Source: Pogostemon cablin
Lineage: Eukaryota; Streptophyta; Magnoliopsida; Lamiales; Lamiaceae
NCBI GenBank assembly: GCA_023678885.1
Contig: CM042982.1
Coordinates: 9,238,001-9,302,000 of the forward strand
DNA: 64,000 nucleotides
Reading direction: 5' to 3'
Positions 45,101 to 56,824 of the stretch are shown here, piece after piece. The notes under the pieces are model-generated. The model ran no database searches, was not told where the DNA came from, and saw only the letters and a program-made list of their open reading frames with translations. A program made the position numbers and the translations under genes. The first letter of the stretch is position 1; each line of letters starts with the position of its first letter.

Positions 45101-47368
45101 GCCATGGGAAATATGTAACAGCTGAGAAACCAGTTTTAGCAGAGTTTATTAGATTTATTATTCATATATGTCATTTCTCAATTACCATTCTGAGTAGTCT
45201 CTGCTGGTGTATACACCTATCCATGTTAATACTGAAATTCATCAGTTATTCTTATAGGACTTTATGTTCTATTGCATCTGAATTGAGCATCATGTCCTAG
45301 AAACAGTTGATATATATAATGATTATTCTTGAATTCGATAAGCAATATGATGCATCTTGGGTTTATTAGAAGTTTTTAATTATCTGAATGCGTTGATCAC
45401 ATCAGTAAATTAACTAGGTGGTTTCCGAATCATTGGGAGGATATGTACTCAGTGTTCAATATCAGACCCTATTGGTGGAGAGTTAACTGTAGAAGCTTCA
45501 GCTGTCCCTATTCAATCCATTGACATCCACTTGCTTAGAATTGAGTCAATTTTGATTGGTGAAAAGATAGCAACAGAGTCATCCTTGATACAAGCAACTC
45601 AGGCATTTCTTTCTTTTCTTTGAACTACTTAACATTAGGTTTCTTTGATTGGCTCTATTTAAACGTTTTTCTGTTGTTAGATAGCTGATGGGGATGTTTT
45701 ACGTGGCATGACTCTGCCCATTTACGTTATTCTTCCCCGCCTTTTGACTTGTCCAACTATTTTTGCTGGGTAAGTGTTTGAATGCAGAAGTTCCTTGTCT
45801 TTTTTTGGTATTTGCTATCTTATTTCAGGAAGTATAATAATAATTTTATGCTGTTTATTTTGTGAATGCTTCGATGATGAGCACATGCCACTGAGAATAA
45901 TTTGGTCCAATAAGGAAAAATGGATGTTATAGTGCAGAATGAAGACTTATATAACAACTGGAGAAATAAAACTTTAGAGGATGGTAAACTTGACACCAGT
46001 TCTTGTTCAAAATGGCGATTTTATTAAACTGGACAGAGATAACAGTTCATCTTCGTGGTTGTGGATTCTAAGAATTGAACTAATAACATAAATGCTAAAT
46101 TATGTTGAAATTACCATTTCATGAAAGAAACCTGACCAGTGGAATTCATGTCCATTCTTCTAATCTATGGTGAAATTCTTTAATGAATAATTCTCGTTGT
46201 GGTAATGATTAAATTATTGAAAAGTATGAGAGAAAAGATAAAAATTCTGAGAGGTGGTGTGTTGGTATTAAAAAAATACATTTAAATTGAGTAATCATTA
46301 CATGCTCACTCCGTCCCGTAATAATTGTTACATTTGCTTTTTGCACGAGAATTAAGTGTGTAAGTGAGGTGAGAGAAATGTTAATTTAAAGTGGGTAGTA
46401 GTATTAGTATTGTGTGTAGGCTCCATAGAGATATATTATTTGTTTTGTGTGGTCTCGTGTGGTCTCATTAACCAAAAAGGAAAATGTAACTATTGAGGTG
46501 GGACACCCAAATTGGAAATATGTATTCCCTCCGTCTCGGAAAAGTTTGCGCACCTCTTTTCGGCACGGAGATTAAGAAAGTGATGACTTTTAGGGGTATA
46601 ATGGTATTTTTTTTGTAATAAATAAATGATAAAGTATGTTAGGTAGAGTTGTTTTTTTTGTAAATAAAGTATATGGGGAAGGGTGATTGTTTTTTACTTT
46701 TTGCTTTTTTTGGAATGTGCAAACTTTTATGGGACAGCCCAAAATGGAAAGTGTGCCATCTGAAAGGAGACGGAGGGAGTAATTATTATTGTGGGACGGA
46801 GTGAGCATATTATAGTTTAGGATTTTGTGGATTTGAATTCTGACTTTATAATCTGATCATAGATAATAGGCTTTTGGTTTACAAAGTAACATCTGGATTA
46901 ATAAGCTGGCAAAAATAATAGGATAAACTCTTAACTGTTCTGTTCCCCTCCTTCCCTCGTCAGTTCATCTTTATGATACTTGGTATGATGATGAATCTCA
47001 AGTCCAATTGTTTTGAGTTGGCTTATATCTTCATTATTTAAACCTACCAAACTATTACTATAGATATGCCAATTGTAGTATTTATAGTTACTAATTGAAG
47101 TCTTCTTTGTAGTCCATTTTCAGTAGAGTTCAAGGTTAGCATTGTTGTTACTTTCAAATCTGGTCTGTATAAGAAGCACTCAAAAGCTGATACGAAAGCA
47201 GATGCAAAACCCTTTAAACCATGGGTAAGCACCCGTTTGTATATTTGTTTGCACTCGAGCCACTGCACGCTCTGCTTTCTTTATTAAATTTCTTGGGTTT
47301 TTCTGGTTTTAATTTCTCCATAGCTGGCAATGGAGAGCGTTCCACTGGAACTGGTCCGCATAATGTGA
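42166..47368 (+). CDS. VPS26C / DSCR3 homologue, retriever-type sorting subunit
   Basis: Exons: 42166-42216, 42291-42383, 42473-42537, 42867-42921, 44019-44108, 44227-44311, 44399-44494, 45418-45602, 45681-45769, 47113-47224 and 47324-47368; about 321 codons, close to the family length. The arrestin-fold protein matches VPS26C (DSCR3): start MSIEIKLSRFNRIYRP, then VRGGAAGVIESLYGAIKPI, SSGKIGSGTTEIPF, FYETFHGGNISIQYLVTVDI, RGYLHKPLSTTMEFI, ITQDTQRHTLLPELK, GELTVEASAVPIQSIDIHLL, PRLLTCPTIFAGPFSVEFK and an LAMESVPLELVR end. VPS26C works in retriever/retromer-like endosomal recycling. Two oddities: exon 4, joined at its best acceptor, carries an in-frame TAG (42871-42873), and exon 8 ends at a weak GC donor. 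A shifted splice pair would avoid the TAG (see findings). All other junctions are consistent. Functional state uncertain. Confidence 0.85.
46313..46807. mobile_element. Stowaway-like MITE in VPS26C intron 10 (outer of a nested pair)
   Basis: Ends TGCTCACTCCGTCCC and, reverse-complemented, TGCTCACTCCGTCCCAC. The flanks are CA on the left and TA on the right, so the left TA has probably mutated. The interior carries GTGGGTAGTAGTATTAGTA and the GTTACATTTGCTTTTTGCAC start typical of the family. It lies in the intron between exons 9 and 10. Confidence 0.75.
46525..46779. mobile_element. Inner Stowaway-like MITE of the nested pair
   Basis: TA flanks at 46523-46524 and 46780-46781. Ends are TTCCCTCCGTCTCGGAAAAG and, reverse-complemented, CTCCCTCCGTCTCCTTTCAG. 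It splits the right end of the outer element, whose last bases resume at 46782. Confidence 0.85.
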
Positions 47369-47849
47369 TATTGTTTAACAAGGTAACTAGCTAGTTCAGC
47401 AGTGTTCTTCTTTTGTTTGCTTTTCTTGATGCTAAAAATACAACGGTATTGTGAGAAATGAAGATCCAATCCTAAAAATAGACAATTTTTTGTGTTTGTT
47501 GTTTGTTTCTCACACATTTCAAAATGTGCACTTGTTTCTTTCAGAAGCATTGCAAGGCGGAATCAGTGTGGCAAACTGAAACATGGGAGCTGGTCAGTAC
47601 TGGGTTAAACAGTCTGATTGGGTCTGTAATTTCATGTCTATTAAGACAGTATTATTGAACGGGCGTGTATATTTTGGAACACAATATTTTAGTTTTGTTT
47701 ACTTGTAGATATATTTTGGATCATAATATTTTCAGGAGTGTGTTATTGTTCGATCAAGAAAAATTGTTTTTTTTTTCAATTTTAGATTTTTGGGGTATTT
47801 TAGTATTCTTAGGTAATAATAAATTTGATACTATTAAAAATATATTTTA

Positions 47850-48262
47850 AAGGGTAAAAACTCGTGTGAGATCATTTCATGGAAGTTATTTCGTGAAATG
47901 GACAAAAAAAGTAAAATTTTCAATATAAAGAGTAATGATATTTTCAATTTAAAGTGATATCCAATTAATTAAAGGGTAAATACATGAGATGGATAAAAAC
48001 ATTAAAAAGTGATACTCAATCAATGAAAAGTGATAATCTATGGATGAAGGGTAGTAATATAAATTATGTGAAAATTTTATAATATAAATAAAACTGATAA
48101 TATTTTATAACAAAAATGTTGACAATAATATGAACAATTTATAATATAAATAACACTAATAATATAGCGAAAATGATAACATTTTATAGCGAAAGTAAAT
48201 AATGATATTATTTTTTATCCGTTCACGGGCTTACATGAGATGGTCTCCTACAAATATTGAGA
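47850..48262. mobile_element. Degenerate relative of the Mutator-like MITE family
   Basis: The left side has AAAAACTCGTGTGAGATCAT and the right side TTACATGAGATGGTCTCCTA. The interior is full of GTGATAATATT and AAAAGTGATA segments as in 36735-37644. No clear target duplication. It sits between VPS26C and SRP19. Confidence 0.5.
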
Positions 48263-48459
48263 TAATAGTACAATTATAGTATAAATGAAAATAATACTAA
48301 TATTGAAAAATATATTTTTATTAAAATATAATAATTTACTAAAGCTTAAAATAAATTATTCCAATAGTGCTCCATTTTAATAAAAAAAAAAAACGAGATA
48401 TATTTAGAAATTCTCAAATGTTTTACGCACTTGTGATTAATTAGTAAGATGAGAATTGG

Positions 48460-48467
48460 TATATATA
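48460..48467 (+). promoter_or_regulatory. Candidate TATA box of SRP19
   Basis: TATATATA lies about 130 nt upstream of the SRP19 ATG. The position is plausible, but in AT-rich DNA such a match is weak evidence. Confidence 0.35.
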
Positions 48468-48593
48468 CATTTTTCCTTTTTAAAATTACGGAAGTGAAGT
48501 GAAATCGGATACAAGTGTTAGGGGTTAACATCAGGAGGTCGTGCGCTGGCAGATTCTTGTATACATCAGAATTCCATTTATCAAGGAAGATCC

Positions 48594-50158
48594 ATGGATG
48601 TGGATATGCAGAATATCAAAAAATGGGTAATTCTTTATCCAATTTACATAAATTCGAAGAAAACCTTAGCTGAGGGCCGGAGAATCAATGCCACCAAAGC
48701 TTGCGAAAATCCGACTTGCGCTGAAGTTTATGATTGCTGTGCCCACTTGAAACTCCCCTGCGCAATCGAGGTATGATATACTCCTTCCACATCTTCGAAT
48801 TAGGCGTTTTTTTTTTTTTTTTTTTTTCCAATTGGGATGCAAGAATTGCACTAATTCTTTATGGGTTTTATTGGATTTTAAACTTAAATTAGAGTGAGAA
48901 GGCGTATCCACGGGATTTTATGCAAAGAGGCAGGGTGAGAGTTCTGTTGAAAAGGGAAGATGGAACCCCATACAATCCAGCAATTTCTACAAGTAAGCAG
49001 TGTGATGTGCTTCTATTATTTCTTATTACTTGTGGTTTTTTCTGTTTAATGTGCTATGAGGGAGGATATCTTTCTTTGATTATGAGTTCTTCCATGTGTT
49101 TCCTACTTCCCATTTAGCTGACATATTATCACAGTTGAAAAGATTAACTTTGGCAAAGCTTGCTGAATCATTTGTTTATAGAGTCATAGACTGATTAAAA
49201 GACTTGGGCCTCAATGTAGATATTGAAGAATTTTTCATTGTAAGCTCTAAAAAATGAACTGTGCTTTGAGGATTATGCAATCAGCCACTTACATGAGCTT
49301 TTTGTTGATATTATTATAATTTGGAGTGGTTCATTATTGAAGAACTTATGTAATTCTGATAGAGGCAATCAAGTAAGTTGTGCTTACCATGTATACTCTC
49401 GCCGCAATCATGATAATCATCATGCTAATCACTCATCAGAAGGCTAAGAGAGAGCTGATTGAGGGGAGGACCAGTAGGCTACAATTATGCAGTTGCCATA
49501 ATAATAAATTAGCCAAGTTCTATAAATAAAAGGGGTAGAGGGAGGAGTAGATTGATTGAATGTTTATACTTGTTAACTTTGGGGCAGCCTCGGCTGACGG
49601 GAGCCATCCCGGATTGTAAACACTATTCATTCCTTTCTTCTATAATATTCCCTATTATTGCCTCTTTACTCTATCAAATTCCTTATAGAAACTGAAGGAT
49701 TTTCATGAACAAGCTTTAAGGATTGTAGTAAGCTTTGGTGAGGCATATAATTTATTTTCATTGTGCAGTACCTTCAATTGTATGAACTGAGGTGCACATG
49801 TTGCTTCCTGTATTGTCCTGTCTTCTTCTCCTTGTTGCGTCAAGTGGTATTGCTCCTGCTCCTCTGTTGCTCCATAATGAGTTTGTAGCTAACAGAGATA
49901 TGCGGTGTGCTTCCAGTTAATGTTTGTTCCCTTAGGCTTTCTTATGGTAGCAGTAGAGTATGTCAAGTATTGTGTTGTTTTATGCAGTTCCTGCAATATG
50001 TCTGAACCCCTGTCTGGTGTGTTGTAGGGAAGCAACTAATGCTTCATGTTGCAGAGTTAGTTCCCCGGCATCCAGGGCGAACTAAGAAACAAGAGCCTGC
50101 CTCATCCACTGCATCTGGTGCTTCCAAATCTGGAAAGGGTGGAAAGAAGAAACGATAG
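48594..50158 (+). CDS. SRP19: Signal recognition particle 19 kDa protein
   Basis: Three exons, 48594-48770, 48893-48992 and 50028-50158, GT-AG and in phase, giving 135 residues, the normal plant length. SRP19 binds the tips of SRP RNA helices 6 and 8 and prepares the RNA for SRP54, in the particle that directs ribosomes making secreted proteins to the ER. Visible signatures are NIKKWVILYPIYINSKKT and GRRINATKACENPTCAEVYD, with YDCCAHLKLPCAIE at the exon 1 end. They are followed by KAYPRDFMQRGRVRVLLKR, EDGTPYNPA, LVPRHPGRTKKQE and a basic Gly/Lys/Ser tail. The single lysine-rich C-terminus is typical. The gene lies 1.2 kb downstream of VPS26C on the same strand and looks intact. Confidence 0.95.
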
Positions 50159-50964
50159 TACAAACGACGAAATTGGTTTGTCTTCCATGAGATGCTTTGG
50201 TCCATAACATCCTGTAGTAATTTTGGTCTAGACTACGGGATATTGGTATATTGTGTTGGAACTTCCTCCTGATTTAATGATAGGATTCATGGTGTAAAGC
50301 CTTTGGAATCGCTTTATCGAGTACTTTGCATGAACAGTGAACACTTTCATCTGCACTTTATGACTATTCGCCAACACTTACCAATGCGAGTAATATGTTA
50401 TAAAGCTATAATATACTCCGTCTCATTTCAGAGGCTTTGTAAAGGAGAGGTGCAATCTGAAATGAGAAGGGAGTAATATATTGTATGGTCCAACAATTTG
50501 CCATCACCAGCTATGGGTTTGGATTTCCATTACTTGCATAAACATCAAACGCACCAAAAGAAGAATAATTAACCACATACATTTTGAGGTATTAACTGTT
50601 TCATGACATTCACTTGAGCTTAATCCGTTTGTAATGATTATTTTAAAGCTGCTTTTGAGAATTGGGTGGAGTTGGGATCGTTTGCACATTACATACTTTC
50701 GGGAATTAAATAATGAGATAAATTTATTAGCTGATCAAATGTGTAACTAACCACAATATAACATGTTCATCCAAAACGTATGATAGGAAATACTATTGTA
50801 TGACCACCAAAACAGTTTAGAATTCCACTACAGTTATGAGATTGATTGACATTTGATGATTGTACATTCCAAGCCTTCAACTGAAAACAGGTAGCATGAT
50901 TGACGCATATGAAAAACTAAATTGGACACTAGATAATCTTGCGAATAAAAGATCTAAGCAGACG
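50159..50964. other. SRP19 downstream region
   Basis: The first 200 bases are probably SRP19 3' untranslated sequence. A short MITE-like piece (TATACTCCGTCTCATTTCAG to GAAATGAGAAGGGAGTAATA, about 50409-50477) is a compact inverted repeat. No gene seen. Confidence 0.5.
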
Positions 50965-53465
50965 TGTATATTATCAACCACTGAAACACATCGCTTGTCT
51001 CACATCCTCCTGTTGAGGAATGGTTGTATCATCAACCTTCATTTTCAGACAATTGGAACTCCAGTGATAGAAATGGCTTCGATAGCATCTCACAGATGCT
51101 CAGCCTTCTCTTATGATACGTCTCAACACTTGAGAAGGGTCACAACTTGAATCATCTCCATAAGTAGATGCAGTTGGACCCATCACTTGAGTCAGTGACA
51201 ATGCTCTCGACCTAAATGCAGCAACCAAGAAAGTATAAATGCTCAAAACAGCCATGTTCAACTACAAAACTAACACTTGAGAAAACCACAGATTGGGTAA
51301 CCCAAATAATTATCCATAATTGAGAGATCTATGGAACAAAACTAATGACAACTGATTTAAGTTAATCTGCAACTAGCGTGTAAGCATAACAGACACCTTA
51401 ATCTTGATATTGAGGACAAAATTTAGTATCATCCATTTGGTATAAGAATTACCCTGAAGCAACCTCAATCAGGCAAAAAGAATGCTCGAGGTAAGGATTG
51501 TACTCTTTGCAGACACTGCATACTGAACAAAGCCAATAATAGCTAATCCTGCTTATTTTGGAACAATACGACTGAAAAAAGATACGTACCTAAAGCTTGG
51601 GAGCAACATTTTGATCACAGGTCCTATCCAACTTTCTGTCATTTGTGATGCTGCATTGAGCAGAAGAAAAGCCAATCTCAAATATTAATTATAACTAAAT
51701 AACTAATGATGCATAGATGTTAATGTAACTGAAGTAATACCAACCAAGAGCTTTAAGACTGTAACACTCCAGTTTAAAAGAAAACCAGATCATGTTCAAT
51801 AAATGAAAGATTCTTAAATTTAATTTGTATGTTATACAACTTCCGTTGTGATGACACATCCATGGGTACCACTTCCCATGTGCATTTGAGGAGTTCATCT
51901 TCGTAAAATTTGCAACTTAACTGGAAAGTCGATATCCTGCAAAAGTGCGGAGGGGCAGCTAAAAGATGTATAAATATAATTGTGGAAAAACTGTTTGGCA
52001 TGAGAGTAAGTCTTGTCTAATAATTGACCTAGCACATATGGATTCTTGAATATGTTTACGAAGACCAAAACCAAAAGCACATCCTAAGTGGATGCTCTAT
52101 TGAGAATGATGACATGCTAAATGTCAAATTATATAGTACTTCATATGTCACCTTTGTTCCCTGGGAACATGCTTGATCATACTCGAAATAAATCTTGTGG
52201 TCCATCTATAAAAGAATTTTAAAACTTGTCAATGTAAACACATACAAACCAACGTAATAGTCAATTTTACACAAGACCAAGATTTGCATAGAAGGGTATG
52301 ATCTAAACAACTCATTCAAGCACTGTTCACCTTTATTATGTGCAAAAAACATTAAGCAAAATCTCGTCTATGCATGTCAAACAATTGGGTAATATTGACA
52401 AAACAAATGCATCAGCTGAAGTGCAAACGATATATATGATTCTTGTATTCCTTCCTATTTAGTAAAAAAGTAAACTATCAAGAAAGCATAAACCAAGTAA
52501 ACAATGAAGATTAAAGACAATTGAGACCTAAAATCTAACATTCATGGAGACATTGACTTGGATTATGAGTACATACATCCATTCAACAGCCTTGCAAGAT
52601 TTACATACCAATTCATGGAAGTTTAATCAACAAGACATGAATATAAATGTATAGCAGCTCATTGCATTTAGAGATGACAAAGATAGTTCATGAAATGGAT
52701 TGACGTAATATTAACGTAAATCAGAACCAAGTGCAAGAAGACATGGGCACAAGATGTAATAAGTGGATTCTACACAGTTCCTGATATTATCACAAGCTGA
52801 AAAGTATAAGATCGTATTAATAAAGTTAGAACCAGTTGAAATTAAATTAATATTAATTTATTTTCCATTTTCCAAAATAGGAATGTAATTACAGAAACTG
52901 TAAAAATCAATTGAAAATTCAAGCAAGCTGTTCTTATTGATTACAATCATATAATCAGTTAACATTGTGGGCTCACATGGTTTTATCAAGAAATAAACTA
53001 AGAGTAACAGTATAGAAAAGAGACAACCTCATCAAATGTTCCAGCAGGACTGTCCTCTTAATTTGCAAGAAAGAATCCTCCAAGAGTACATCTCTGCAGT
53101 ACACGCCATCAACTTGCGTTAAATAAACAGAATGAGTATCTAAATTATAAATGCAACTGTAACAACATAAAAATAAAAGCCATCACAGCATCCTGTTTCT
53201 TACCCGAATGCTGCCACAATCTAAATTGTTTGGGAATAAATGCTCAGGCTGTCTCTGCCTTGAGAAGATGGAATTGATAGGCACTGAAATGTCACAACCC
53301 AGTGTTTAATACGCTTCTTTCTTTCAATCAACAAAGATTTGCAACAATATAATAATATTGAATATTTTTATTAAGTGAATGGTAGTGCCTGCCTTTGAAC
53401 ACCCAAGGAGCATTTCCATATCCAATTGAAAATATGGTTTCTGAAGTTTCTATTGTTTCAAGCAT
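50965..53465 (-). pseudogene. NXD1: NXD1-like (neoxanthin-deficient 1) pseudogene
   Basis: Exon-like blocks on the minus strand match NXD1, the plant acetoacetate-decarboxylase-like protein needed for neoxanthin in chloroplasts. From 53465: SIGYGNAPWVFKGR (53385-53465); YQFHLLKAETA, TGA at 53244-53246, then AFIPKQFRL and a one-base loss near 53215 (53204-53283); TLGGFFLAN, TAA at 53058-53060, then EDSPAGTFDE (53028-53093). Further down come YDQACSQGTK (about 52140-52205), LYNIQIKF (near 51820-51850), SWIGPVIKMLLPSF (51590-51650), and RALSLTQVMGPTASTYGDD followed by MLSKPFLSLEF with another frame change (about 50965-51211). The exon for the VVIAGIVWNPPTSCAW region was not found. Splice-like borders remain, so this is an unprocessed gene copy, not a retrocopy. 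The family call is from memory of the motifs. Confidence 0.7.
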
Positions 53466-53599
53466 CTAGAAAACTTGTAGTTACTATGATAGAGAATTTC
53501 ATATGAGATACAGCAATGCAAGCTTGGATTAAATAACCATTCATTAAAGTCATTTTTTATACAAATAGGGGCAAGAGATCTCTATAGAAAGGTGGTCCA

Positions 53600-53639
53600 C
53601 CCCCCCCCCCCCCCCCCCAAAAAAAAAAAAAAAAAAAAA
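53600..53639 (+). repeat. Poly-C run joined to poly-A run
   Basis: About 19 C followed at once by about 21 A. Such a junction is unusual and may vary in length or reflect assembly uncertainty. Confidence 0.9.
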
Positions 53640-53646
53640 CTTATAT

Positions 53647-53975
53647 ACCCTTTCAGACTTCTGTGTGGAACCCATGTAGATTACATAATAATCCATCCCC
53701 CCTTATAACCGAACGTCCATGTACGGCACACTCAAGGTGGCAACCCACATGTCAAGGACCAAAACTCCAAGTGGCAACCCCCCAGCCCACATTTGGGGTG
53801 GCAAACCCCAAGGCCTACCATTGGGTAGCCCCTTTCCACAGCCTGTACTGTTCCGGCAATAGACCAGACCAAATTGCTAGGGAGCCCTGACGTAACCCAA
53901 AACCATGGTTAGAGGTAAAAGATTGACCCCAGTTATGCCCTTCCAAACCTTCGTGTGGAACTAATGTAGTATAAC
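53647..53975. other. GC-rich patch bounded by direct repeats
   Basis: A 330-bp segment far richer in GC than its surroundings, bounded by similar direct repeats: TTCTGTGTGGAACCCATGTA near 53658 and TTCGTGTGGAACTAATGTAG near 53949. It includes repeated GTGGCAACCC motifs near 53737, 53772 and 53798. It could be a small TRIM-like or other repetitive element. The 75-residue frame inside has no recognisable content. Confidence 0.45.
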
Positions 53976-56824
53976 ACATTTTCATTGAATAGTTGACCCA
54001 GACCTTTGTTATTTGAAGAAAACCTCCACGGCTCCACTCTAATTGGTGAAACTCCTTTTCATATCTAACAATAATTAAATATTCAAAACTGGAGATGGAA
54101 ACACCTACCCATTGGTCCTATATCTGAATCAATAAGAACTTAATTGATCACCAAGCTTCACACACTGTATTATTAGACAAATGAAGGGAAAAATATGCAA
54201 CATGATCGAACATAGCCAGCTAAAATATCATTTTATCGTTAACTTATGATTTGGATTAAACTAAATAAGCAGACAATGCTCTATTTATACAACTGCCAAA
54301 AAATTACGTTTATCTATTACCGTCCCAATTCAGTTAAAATGTAAAAGGGTCAGTCACAGCATTGCATGTAGCAGTACATGCAGAATTCATGCAAATTGAG
54401 CAAGATGAAATTGAAGAATCATGTAACTGAATATAAAGCTATTTATCAGCCGACAACATAGAAAAATGTGATCTGCTTACAAGTAGATAAGATTTGTCAA
54501 GGACATGCAAGTTGAAAGTAATATACTTTGTAATTTTTAAATAGGTATTGAGATGGCTTTTATATATATACACACACACACATGCATTTTGCGGAGGCCT
54601 TTTTGTTAAGAATAAACATTTTCTTGGAAAAACATTCTAAATCAACAAAATATATCACATGAATTTTTATCTGATTTATCACAAAACTCAAAAAGACGAC
54701 ACACAACACAGCCATGTCAACCACCTAAAATCCCATCAATACCACCACATTACCATATATTACCCAAGATCCATCCACCAAAATTCCTGACTTTTGGATA
54801 TAGAGCAACAATAAATTGCACCTACAATATCTTTAGAAGAAAATATTTTTTCTTTTTTTGGCTTAAATTTTCTGAACCAAAATCCCAATACTTCTTTTTT
54901 AACTTCTGAAATCTAGTATATTTGTCACAAATGCAATGTTTTTCCAAGAAGTGTATCATTAAATATTCAAAAAGAAGTATTCACTTGAAACATTCTCATT
55001 CTATATGAATCTTAATGGGACAAAGACACCTGCAACCACATAATTGGCCAAATCAAAATTCTCCAGAACTATGGCGAACTAGGAAAAAGAATTTAACTTA
55101 AAGAATAGAGACATCAGAAAACCACAGTATAATTGATTATCCCTGCCAACAACTAATGCAAGAAGATAGTCCACGATCATACTAAAGAAAAGAAAAAAGA
55201 GAGCAAAGTGAATTTTAATTCTTAAGAATTGAACAGGTTTACATTATTTAAATGAGAAGAGATGGTACAACTGCTAGTCAAAGATTGAACCTGTTCTTGG
55301 AAATCCCAGAAAGAATTCATGTACTTCACTGAGTTTTAAGTTATGAGTTGTGTACACTGTACATATACACATACGTGCAGTGCGATAATATCATGACTGA
55401 GAGTATAAAATAAAAGGCTATGATGAGTTCAATTTTGATGAGACAGAGATAGAGGTAATGGATGATGAAAGTCATGACATCATCCATATGGAAAAGTATG
55501 GATGATTAACTAAAATCATCAATAATTACTGCAGTTCTTATATGAATGTAAGTGAGGAAACTGAAATAATATTTTTTCATTCATCTCACCAAAAAAAAAA
55601 AAATTATGAAATGAAGATTGCTTAAAATTAAATTAAAGAAGGTAACTTTATTTTCTCAAAACCATAAAATTCATAATTTAAATTTGAAAACAGTTGCACA
55701 AGCAATGCAACTAACTAGTAAAATTACCATTTGAATCACAAAAGTAAGTTAAATCTATAAAATTTAAATTCTGAATGAACAGGATAAGGAAATAGATAAT
55801 TCCATCAAGAGGAGACTGAATATCTTATGAAGTGTAAGATTTGTGAGCATCAATTGCACTATATAGATTAAGTAAACTTTTGAGAGAATCAATTGTTTCA
55901 CTTAAAATTATTACTCTTCTCACCAAAAACTATTACTGAACTAATTTGCTTTGGTGAGTGAGTAATACTTGTAAGTAAAACAACTTATACTCTTAAAATA
56001 AAATACACTAGAGAAGCAAGGTGCAACTAGTGTGCAGAAGGTATTGTGTTTCTTGGAGAAGATTGAAGAACTAAGGGTTGGGTTCTTTTTCAAATCAAGC
56101 TACTCACAAGCTCGACAAGTAAGGTTCAAACTTGACTGGTTTATTTTAATAAATGGGTTGAGCTCAAGCTGTTGATATAACTAGACAAAGTTAATAAGCT
56201 GAGTCAAGCTCGGCTTGCAAGCTACACAGTAGCATTAGGGACTTTGTTGTTATTCATAGTTAAGTGGTTAATATATTAAGTGTTTTTCTACAAAAAATAA
56301 AGATAAAAATTAATCGTGGTCGGGAAAACATGAAAACGCAACAGAAAAAGTTACAGTGGGAAAGGAGAGACAGCCTAGAAAGGTTTTGAACAACGAGCTA
56401 CAATTATTTTTTCTTTAAAAAAATAAATTTTTGAGAAGATGAGGGGTTAGGAATGGTGCCCCATCTATTTATTGATATAAGAGAGAGTACATGACAAATA
56501 AAGGGAATGCACAGAAGCAATAAACAAAAAGAACAACTTTCATATGCAAAGGCATGTTTAGATGTAGATTCCAATGTGGGAAATTAAATTCAGATTCAAC
56601 AAAGACTTTCATTTTATGTGTTAAATACAACAAAATAAAATGTAGCATGTGTTAGATCAATTACTGTGTTCTTAAATCTGAGCTTCAATAATAAGAATTA
56701 ACAGTCAAAACGCACATCATCTATATGAAGGATTACTCCCGCAAGAGTGATATTAGGCGTATAATACATACCTCCTCTTTCAATAGAGACCAAGCATAAG
56801 AACAGGATCATCTGTTAGTATCGA
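53976..56824. other. Intergenic between the NXD1-like pseudogene and the PPR gene
   Basis: No gene seen. AT-rich unique sequence with a TATATA/CACACA run near 54561-54583. The part next to 56824 is probably 3' untranslated sequence of the PPR gene. Confidence 0.5.

Noticed and set aside
53214..53283. Open frame reading through NXD1 exon B as VPINSIFSRQRQPEHLF
   Set aside because: It joins to its neighbours in phase, but the residues match nothing, whereas the adjacent frame matches NXD1 motifs with a stop; treated as the wrong frame of a pseudogene.
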